From JBKDZR01 sp047971485 (GTDB taxonomy: Bacteria; Pseudomonadota; Alphaproteobacteria; Rhodobacterales; Rhodobacteraceae): DNA of 57,774 bases. This document shows, in pieces, positions 52,519 to 57,774 of this stretch. The stretch's first letter is position 1. Each line of letters starts with the position of its first letter. The DNA lies in NCBI GenBank assembly GCA_047971485.1, contig JBKDZR010000017.1, forward strand, positions 1 to 57,774, written 5' to 3'. The notes beneath the pieces are model-generated. The model did no database searches, was not told the origin of the DNA, and was given only the letters and a program-made list of their open reading frames with translations. A program made the translations under genes and the position numbers.

Positions 52519-53831
52519 CGGTACACGTATCCCACCGGCCAGGTCACGATCTCGGGAAAGAAGAACAGGATCAGGATCGCCACGATATCGCAGACGATAA
52601 AGGGCATCGCCGCGCGGTAGATGTCGTTCATCGTGGTGCCCGCCGGCGCAACCGCTTTCATCACGAACAGGGCCCCGCCCAGCGGGGGCGAGCTGGACCC
52701 GGTTTCAATCGCCACCAGATACATGGCAGCGAACCAGATCAGATCGAAGCCGAACTGCTGCACCACCGGCACAAAGATCGGCAGGGTGATCAGCATGATC
52801 GGCAGGGGGCCCATGAACATCCCCAGAAAGATCACCGTGCCGATCATCATCAAGACGATGGCCCCCGGCGTGGTATCCAGTGACATGATCGCATCGACCA
52901 ACCCATAGGTCGCCCCGGTAAAGGCCAGAAGCTGGGTGAAGGCCACCGCGCCGGATACGATCAGCAGGACCATGACCGATATATTGGCACTGCCGAACAT
53001 CGACTTGGAAAACACATCCCAGCTCAGCCGGCGCTTCAGGGCGGCCAGGGCCAGGGTGGCCACGGCACCGGTTGCGGCCGCCTCGCTGGGCGTGGCGATC
53101 CCGAGGAAGATCACGCCCACCACGGCGAAGACAACAATGCCAAGCGGCAGAATGTTCACCGTGGCCAGGCGCAGCTTTTCCTTCATCGGGGTCGGCTCGA
53201 TATCGAAGGTGGGGGCGACATCGGGCTCAACCGCGCAGCGGATGTAGATATACCCGACGTAAAGCACCGCCATCAGCAGGCCCGGCAGAATGATCCCGAT
53301 CAGCAACTTGCCAATGGACAGTTCCCCGACAACGCCCAGAATAACCGCCAGCGAACTGGGCGGGATCATGATCGCCAGCCCGGATGAACCAAGGATCGGC
53401 CCCAGCGACATCGGTTTCTTGTAACCGCGCTTTTCCATTTCCGGCACCAGGGACGACCCCAGCAACGCGATCGAGCCCATGGAATTCCCGGTCAGGGTGG
53501 AGAACAGCACACCGCCGCCCACGGCCATATAGGCCAGACGCCCGCGCAGCCGGCCGAACCATTTGTCCAGCGTATCCATCAGGTCAATGGCGATGCGCGA
53601 CTGGAACATCCCCTCGCCCATGATCATGAACAAGGCCACGGGCACCAGGGTAAAGCTGGCGACGGAATCGACGGTGTTGAGAACCAGTTGCTCAACCCCC
53701 GACCAGCCACCCAGCAGGATATAGGATCCGACCAGGTTCACCGCCAGAAAGGCGAAGGCAACCGGCAGCCCCAGCAACATCAGCCCCAGCAACGCGCCGA
53801 CGACCAGCGCAATGACATAATACCATTCCAT
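52515..53831 (-). CDS. dctM: TRAP transporter large permease (DctM)
   Basis: 438-aa inner-membrane subunit with about 12 hydrophobic segments (for example YYVIALVVGALLGLMLLGLPVAFAFLAV). Motifs MGSIALLGSSLVPEMEKRGY, GSSGLAIMIPPSSLAVILG and SEAAATGAVATLALAALK are typical of DctM. It couples sodium entry to solute uptake delivered by DctP. It starts 2 nt after dctQ and overlaps the GST gene. Confidence 0.95.
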   Translation of the reverse strand: MEWYYVIALVVGALLGLMLLGLPVAFAFLAVNLVGSYILLGGWSGVEQLVLNTVDSVASFTLVPVALFMIMGEGMFQSRIAIDLMDTLDKWFGRLRGRLAYMAVGGGVLFSTLTGNSMGSIALLGSSLVPEMEKRGYKKPMSLGPILGSSGLAIMIPPSSLAVILGVVGELSIGKLLIGIILPGLLMAVLYVGYIYIRCAVEPDVAPTFDIEPTPMKEKLRLATVNILPLGIVVFAVVGVIFLGIATPSEAAATGAVATLALAALKRRLSWDVFSKSMFGSANISVMVLLIVSGAVAFTQLLAFTGATYGLVDAIMSLDTTPGAIVLMMIGTVIFLGMFMGPLPIMLITLPIFVPVVQQFGFDLIWFAAMYLVAIETGSSSPPLGGALFVMKAVAPAGTTMNDIYRAAMPFIVCDIVAILILFFFPEIVTWPVGYVYR

Positions 53832-53833
53832 GA

Positions 53834-54334
53834 TCAGTCCTTTCGGTCGATCAGCGCGTCGACAGCCTGGCGGAAGAACTCGAACGCCATCAGGAACATG
53901 CCAATGGGCACCGCCGCCGTGATCCAGAAGCGCTGTGGCGCCAGGACGGTGGTTTCACGCACCCCGGACTGGATCTGGTCGATGACCACGCCAATCCCGG
54001 CCACTGTCATGATCAGGCAGATCGCCATGCCCAGCGTGGAATTGAACAGCACTGCCAGCAACCGAGAGGTGCCCAGAAACCGGTTGTACAACAGATCCAG
54101 CATCACGTGCCGGTTCTTTTCAAGCAGATAGGGGGCCCCGAGCAGGGTGATGAACAGCAGCGAATATTCGCTGATTTCAATGACCCACAACCGCGAGGAT
54201 CCGAACATCTTGCGCGAGATGACCTCGATGAAGATGATCGCGCCGACAAAGCTCAGGATGGCGGTCCCGGCGATCGCGCAGATCAGATTGATCCGGCTGA
54301 ACAGCTGCACGAGGCGATAATAAGCCTGCCGCAT
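53834..54334 (-). CDS. dctQ: TRAP transporter small permease (DctQ)
   Basis: 166 aa with four hydrophobic helices, including INLICAIAGTAILSFVGAIIFIEVISRKMF and WVIEISEYSLLFITLLGAPYLLEKNRHV, which are DctQ hallmarks. AAGGAG precedes ATG 54334; the longer open frame from 54382 runs back through hairpins and is not used. Confidence 0.93.
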   Translation of the reverse strand: MRQAYYRLVQLFSRINLICAIAGTAILSFVGAIIFIEVISRKMFGSSRLWVIEISEYSLLFITLLGAPYLLEKNRHVMLDLLYNRFLGTSRLLAVLFNSTLGMAICLIMTVAGIGVVIDQIQSGVRETTVLAPQRFWITAAVPIGMFLMAFEFFRQAVDALIDRKD

Positions 54335-54353
54335 GATGTCATGCTCCTTGATT

Positions 54354-54410
54354 GCTCCGATCGGGAGCGGGAGGGGCCTCATGCGGGACCGGACCTGATC
54401 CGATCCCGCA
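54354..54410 (-). promoter_or_regulatory. Intercistronic hairpins between dctP and dctQ
   Basis: In the transcribed (minus) strand, TGCGGGA-T-CGGA-TCAGG-TCCG-G-TCCCGCA (54382-54410) folds into a 12-bp stem with one U-G wobble. On the opposite strand the same pair is a C-A mismatch, so the structure favours the mRNA. A second 5-bp hairpin (54354-54368) precedes the dctQ ribosome-binding site. The 88-nt gap is the largest in the operon; I infer a 3' stabiliser for dctP mRNA that lowers dctQM expression relative to the binding protein. Confidence 0.6.
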
Positions 54411-54422
54411 GGTGACCGGGGC

Positions 54423-55397
54423 TTAGTCGGCCAGCATCGCCCGCAGTTCCGCGCTCAGCTCTTCGCCGGCGGTGCCAGCCATGGCGTCCCATGCGGAATC
54501 AAGTGCAGCCTTGCGATAGGCGGCTTCATCTTCGGGCGACAGCGTGATCACCTCAAAACCGGCAGCGGCCATTTCCTCCACGCCCTCTTCCACATCGGTC
54601 ACCCAGATCTGGTCGATCCGCGGGGCCAGGTCGTCACGCACAAAGGCGACGATCCGGTTACGCAGGTCTTCGGGCATGTTGTTCCATTTCTTCGGGTTCA
54701 CCAGGATCGGGAAACCGGCCCGGTAGACCCCGGGATAGACCACATGGGTCACGACGCCCTCGAATTGCGGCGCCCAGCCCACGGTGCCGCGCATGAAGCC
54801 GTCGATCGCGCCGCGTTCCATGGCCGTATAGATCTCGCCCATGGGCAGAACCAGCGGTTCGGCCCCCAGCGCATTGATCAGCGGCAGCAGCGTCGGGAAG
54901 ACACGGATGCGCAGCCCGTCGACATCGGACAGCGTTTCGATCGGCTTGTTCAGGAACATGTAGAAGGACAGGTCCGTCGCCGGCACCTCGCCCAGGAAAA
55001 ACAGGCCATGTTCGGCATGCAGTTCCTGCATCCGTTCGTAATAGCCGGTGGGGCGGATTTCCTCATAGGTCTTGAACGACAGGTTCATCGTCGAGGACGC
55101 CGGCACCAGGCCCGAATAGTAGCTGGGGCTGGTGAACGAGATGTCGATGGCACCGTTGCGCACCGCCTCGGCCTGGGAGAAAGGCGGCATCACCTCGGGG
55201 CCGCCGCGCCAGTTGATTTTGAACTCGCCTTCGAATTTCGCGTTCACCTCATCAATGAACATGGCAAAGCCGCGGGAAATCCCGGCGGTCTTGGAATCCA
55301 TGGTCACCGCGTTCATGGTGAATTCCTTGGCCATGGCGGCGCCACCGGCAAAGGTCAGGCTGGCAGCGCAGACCGCAGCTTGCAAAAAGGTTTTCAT
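54423..55397 (-). CDS. dctP: TRAP transporter periplasmic substrate-binding protein (DctP)
   Basis: 324-aa periplasmic receptor. The signal peptide is MKTFLQAAVCAASLTFAGGAAMA. The conserved carboxylate-binding Arg region is GLRIRVFPTLLPLINALGAEP followed by MGEIYTAMERGAIDGFMRG. Usual ligands are organic or aromatic acids. An AGGGGAG ribosome-binding site lies upstream. It begins 29 nt after the monooxygenase gene stop. Confidence 0.94.
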   Translation of the reverse strand: MKTFLQAAVCAASLTFAGGAAMAKEFTMNAVTMDSKTAGISRGFAMFIDEVNAKFEGEFKINWRGGPEVMPPFSQAEAVRNGAIDISFTSPSYYSGLVPASSTMNLSFKTYEEIRPTGYYERMQELHAEHGLFFLGEVPATDLSFYMFLNKPIETLSDVDGLRIRVFPTLLPLINALGAEPLVLPMGEIYTAMERGAIDGFMRGTVGWAPQFEGVVTHVVYPGVYRAGFPILVNPKKWNNMPEDLRNRIVAFVRDDLAPRIDQIWVTDVEEGVEEMAAAGFEVITLSPEDEAAYRKAALDSAWDAMAGTAGEELSAELRAMLAD

Positions 55398-55426
55398 GGG
55401 AACTCCCCTGTTGTCGTCGTGTTTTC

Positions 55427-56557
55427 TCAGGCCAGTTTGACCGACCAGGCATCATAGCCATAGACCCAGTCGGCATTTCCGGCGTTTTTCATCCATTCAT
55501 TGGCCAACGAGTTACGCTGAACTTGGGCTGTGCGCGGCTTGCGCTCGGTTTCATAGCGTTCAAGCGCGGCTTCGACCCCACCCAGATCGACACCGTCCAG
55601 AGCTCGCGACAGAACCACCGCATCCTCGATGGCCATGCAGGCACCCTGGGCCATGAACGGCACCATGGGATGGGCGGCATCGCCCAGGATCGTGGCATGG
55701 CCCTTGGACCATTGCGGCATCGGTTCACGCACATGCAGCGCCGATTTGGTCACCTCTTCGCACGCTGCCAGCAGCGCCTGGGCCTCGGGGTGGAAATTCT
55801 CGTATTCGGCCCGCAGTTCCGCCACATCGCCCGGCAGGGTCCAGCCCTCTTCGGTCCAGCCCTCCTGGGCGGTGGTGGCGAAGACAAAGGTTTCCTCACC
55901 CCGGGTCAGCGGGAAGGTGACGATCTGCTTTTCCGGGATCTCGCCCCACCATTTGACGAAGGCACCGGTGTTGGGCAGGTCCTTGATCTTGTCGCTGGAA
56001 AAGACCGAGCGGTAGGAAACGATGCCGGTGAATTTCGGCGCATCCTTGCCCCACAGCGCCGTGCGCACCGCCGAGTGGATACCATCGGCACCGACCACCA
56101 GATCAAAGCTGCGGGTCGATCCATCGGCGAAGGTAACGGTGGCGCCCGCATCGGTCAGGTCAACGGATTTCGCCGACATGCCCAGATGGATCTGGTCCGC
56201 CGGCAACTGGTTCTGCAGGGCCTTGAGCAGATCGGCCCGGTGGATCGTCAGCTGTGGCGCGCCGTATTTCTTTTCGGCCTCATCGCTCATTGGCAGACGC
56301 GAGGTTTCCTCGCCGCTCACGCCATCGCGGCTGATGCGGAATGTCGGGCGCGCGGCACTGGCACGCAGGGCATCGCCCACCCCAAGCCGGTCCAGCGCCG
56401 ACACCGCATTGGGTGTCAGGTTAATATCGGCCCCGATGCGGTTGAACTGTGCCGCCTGTTCGAACACCTCGACATCATGTCCGGCTTGCCGCAACGCGAT
56501 CGCAGCCGCGAACCCGCCGATGCCGCCACCGCATACTCCAATCTTCAAGCTTGCCAA
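55427..56557 (-). CDS. NicC-like FAD-dependent aromatic monooxygenase
   Basis: 376-aa flavoprotein hydroxylase of the salicylate/p-hydroxybenzoate/6-hydroxynicotinate group. FAD motif CGGGIGGFAAAIAL (residues 9-22), the DG motif LVVGADGIHSAVR, and the GD motif ILGDAAHPMVPFMAQGACM are visible. Several stretches (SRDGVSGEETSRLP, FVKWWGE, WVYGYDAWSVKL) closely recall 6-hydroxynicotinate 3-monooxygenase as I remember it; the exact substrate is not provable here. The start is TTG 56557: AGGAGG lies 5 nt upstream and no ATG fits. It heads the operon with dctPQM and GST, transcribed from the promoter at 56594-56622. Confidence 0.87.
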   Translation of the reverse strand: MASLKIGVCGGGIGGFAAAIALRQAGHDVEVFEQAAQFNRIGADINLTPNAVSALDRLGVGDALRASAARPTFRISRDGVSGEETSRLPMSDEAEKKYGAPQLTIHRADLLKALQNQLPADQIHLGMSAKSVDLTDAGATVTFADGSTRSFDLVVGADGIHSAVRTALWGKDAPKFTGIVSYRSVFSSDKIKDLPNTGAFVKWWGEIPEKQIVTFPLTRGEETFVFATTAQEGWTEEGWTLPGDVAELRAEYENFHPEAQALLAACEEVTKSALHVREPMPQWSKGHATILGDAAHPMVPFMAQGACMAIEDAVVLSRALDGVDLGGVEAALERYETERKPRTAQVQRNSLANEWMKNAGNADWVYGYDAWSVKLA

Positions 56558-56577
56558 GACCCCCTCCTGTTCTTATA

Positions 56578-56592
56578 TGAACTACTAGTTCA
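56578..56592. promoter_or_regulatory. Palindromic operator at the monooxygenase start site
   Basis: Perfect inverted repeat TGAACT-ACT-AGTTCA, 15 bp, starting 1 nt downstream of the -10 of the leftward promoter and covering its predicted start site. The size and symmetry suit an IclR-family binding site, and the divergent gene encodes an IclR protein. Confidence 0.55.
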
Positions 56593-56593
56593 A

Positions 56594-56622
56594 ACTATAT
56601 CGACCCTCCATTCACAGGTCAA
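56594..56622 (-). promoter_or_regulatory. Promoter of the monooxygenase-TRAP-GST operon
   Basis: Minus strand -35 TTGACC (56617-56622), spacer of exactly 17 nt, -10 TATAGT (56594-56599). Transcription should begin near 56587, about 30 nt before the TTG start. The best housekeeping-type promoter in the window. Confidence 0.65.
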
Positions 56623-56703
56623 GAAACTTGCCCCCATGACGTGGGACGGGCGAGCGAACCTGCACAAAATACAGGCATCTTTTTCGCGCCTTCCGGCCTC
56701 ATA

Positions 56704-56732
56704 TTGCTCAACTACGAATAAAGTGTTCTATT
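56704..56732 (+). promoter_or_regulatory. Candidate promoter of the IclR gene
   Basis: TTGCTC (56704-56709), 17 nt, TCTATT (56727-56732), in an AT-rich stretch about 20 nt before the ATG region. Moderate match only. Confidence 0.35.
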
Positions 56733-56758
56733 TTGACGTGAAAGTTGATGAGGACAGG

Positions 56759-57565
56759 ATGTCGGATCAGGGCAAGACCACCACCCCCAGCTACTCGGTC
56801 CCCCCGGTAGAGCGCGCGATCAGCCTGCTGCGCTATATCGGAAACGGTCATAAGTGCCGTAACCTCAGCACTGCGGCCAAGGAGTTGTCGATCAACCGGA
56901 CCACGCTGATTCGGCTGATCCATACCCTGCTGGACACCCGTATGATCGAAGAGATCGACGAAGGCGCCGGCTATATTCTGGGGCCCGGACTGATCAGCCT
57001 GGCGGCCCAGGCGATCCATGGCCGCGATATCGTGCAGGTCTGTCAGCCGATCCTGGCCGATCTGATGCGCAGCACCGGCATGTCCGCCCATCTGGGCATT
57101 CTGGACGGGGCCGATATCGTCTATCTCAGCCGCGAGGCGCCCAATTCGCATCTGGTCAGCAATGTGCGCGCCGGATCGCGCTTGGCAGTGCATGCGTCAT
57201 CCATCGGGCGGGCGATCCTGTCACAGCTGCCCGCAGATGACATCGCCACGTTGCTGGCCGGGGCGGAACTGGCCCCCTCTACCGACAAGACCCCGGTGAC
57301 CCTTGATGCGGTTCTCGCCCAGGCCGCCCAGGACCGGACCTTGGGCTATGCCTGGAGCGAGGGCAACTTCGAGGCCGGGATCGGATCCTGCGCAGCGGTG
57401 ATCTTTGATCACAGCGGCAAGCCGGCGGGCGGGCTGAATGTGTCGGGGCCGATATCGGCGTTCACCGGTGAGGCATCGGAAGGGCGTGAAACGATCCGGG
57501 CTGCGGTGGTTGCCGCAGCGCGCCAAGCCTCATTGGGGATGGGCTATACGGCAAACGGGTACTGA
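56759..57565 (+). CDS. IclR-family transcriptional regulator
   Basis: 268-aa regulator. The N-terminal winged helix is VERAISLLRYIGNG...NLSTAAKELSINRTTLIRLIHTLL; the C-terminal IclR effector domain contains GMSAHLGILDGADIVYLSREAP, RLAVHASSIGRAILSQLP and GGLNVSGPISAFTGE. IclR proteins often control aromatic-acid catabolism, in line with the divergent operon. ATG 56759 starts the family-like N terminus with GAGGA upstream; the frame is open far upstream but non-homologous. Confidence 0.92.
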   Translation: MSDQGKTTTPSYSVPPVERAISLLRYIGNGHKCRNLSTAAKELSINRTTLIRLIHTLLDTRMIEEIDEGAGYILGPGLISLAAQAIHGRDIVQVCQPILADLMRSTGMSAHLGILDGADIVYLSREAPNSHLVSNVRAGSRLAVHASSIGRAILSQLPADDIATLLAGAELAPSTDKTPVTLDAVLAQAAQDRTLGYAWSEGNFEAGIGSCAAVIFDHSGKPAGGLNVSGPISAFTGEASEGRETIRAAVVAAARQASLGMGYTANGY

Positions 57566-57643
57566 GGCCAATCACGGCCAGCCGCCAGGTTCCCCGCCAA
57601 AAGAAATCTTCCCCAAATTGCGGGCAAAACGACCTGTGTCCGG
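57566..57643. other. Region after the IclR gene
   Basis: Short stretch without a gene, leading into repeat copy D. A weak match to sequence preceding the repeat core may be present; the element start is uncertain. Confidence 0.35.
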
Positions 57644-57774
57644 TTTGCGGACGAAGCTGTCGTTCATCCCCTTGGCGCGGGACAAGCCCGGAACGGGCGC
57701 CGCGCCATCACTGGGGCGGCCCACCGGTCTGGCGCTCTGGCTGAAGACAGTGCAAAGTCCTCAGGTCTCGCTAC
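57644..57774 (+). repeat. Dispersed intergenic repeat, copy D (cut by window end)
   Basis: Positions 57644-57737 equal the reverse complement of 6514-6607 except at two bases. The shared 20-nt block is 57717-57736. The window ends at CGCTAC, exactly where copies A and B continue into the next shared block (GCTACCACGGC), so the copy is expected to run on. Confidence 0.82.

Overview
The window is high-G+C DNA from an alphaproteobacterium, most likely Rhodobacterales and possibly Paracoccus-like. Evidence: the gene order lptF-lptG-lptD-surA-rsmA, the prfA-prmC-DUF4167 neighbourhood, the cysS-cimA pair, a Fur/Mur-type regulator, DUF1127 and HolC proteins, and many 4-nt stop/start overlaps. The assignment comes from gene content only. 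No rRNA, tRNA, CRISPR array, prophage or intact insertion sequence was recognised.

Layout. 1-6.4 kb: a four-gene oxidative catabolic operon (GMC oxidoreductase, FAD oxidoreductase, IlvD/Edd dehydratase, aldehyde dehydrogenase) with unknown substrate. 6.4-14.6 kb: priA, an MFS transporter, msrA, prmA, a DUF1127 gene and ruvC-ruvA-ruvB. 15.1-18.1 kb: Rrf2 regulator, pepA and holC on the minus strand, with a GyrI-like gene divergent from the Rrf2 gene. 18.2-24.8 kb: the outer-membrane assembly operon lptF-lptG-lptD-surA followed by rsmA, with pdxA absent from its usual place. 24.9-27.7 kb: prfA-prmC and a DUF4167 gene. 27.9-31.7 kb: mazG, a nucleoside hydrolase, a half-length asparaginase and selO. 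31.9-34.4 kb: fur/mur, a small outer-membrane protein, a lipoprotein and an EamA transporter. 34.5-39.6 kb: enolase facing the zwf-pgl-pgi operon. 39.8-46.3 kb: an HNH nuclease gene, a minus-strand cobalamin operon (cbiD-cobK) coupled to alkA and an esterase, and a divergent cobA-cobB pair. 46.4-51.5 kb: an MFS transporter, then cysS, cimA and an NDUFAF6-like gene. 51.7-57.6 kb: a catabolic operon (NicC-like FAD monooxygenase, TRAP transporter, GST) divergent from an IclR regulator.

Two segments look accessory. The first is the operon at the left edge. The second is the IclR-monooxygenase-TRAP-GST unit at the right edge, where a well-formed promoter is overlapped at its start site by a perfect palindrome, as expected for a repressor-controlled uptake and oxidation module for an aromatic or heteroaromatic acid.

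The least explained structure is a dispersed intergenic repeat of about 230 bp. Copies lie after the left operon (6.4-6.6 kb), after ruvB (14.8-15.0 kb) and at the right edge (57.6 kb to the window end), and a short diverged relative precedes cobA. Two copies are identical at 92 of 94 positions. Other structures include paired hairpins with the same loop before cobA, an intercistronic hairpin between dctP and dctQ, and a 19-bp GC-rich tandem repeat before fur. All functions are inferred from sequence motifs read by eye; no database search was possible.
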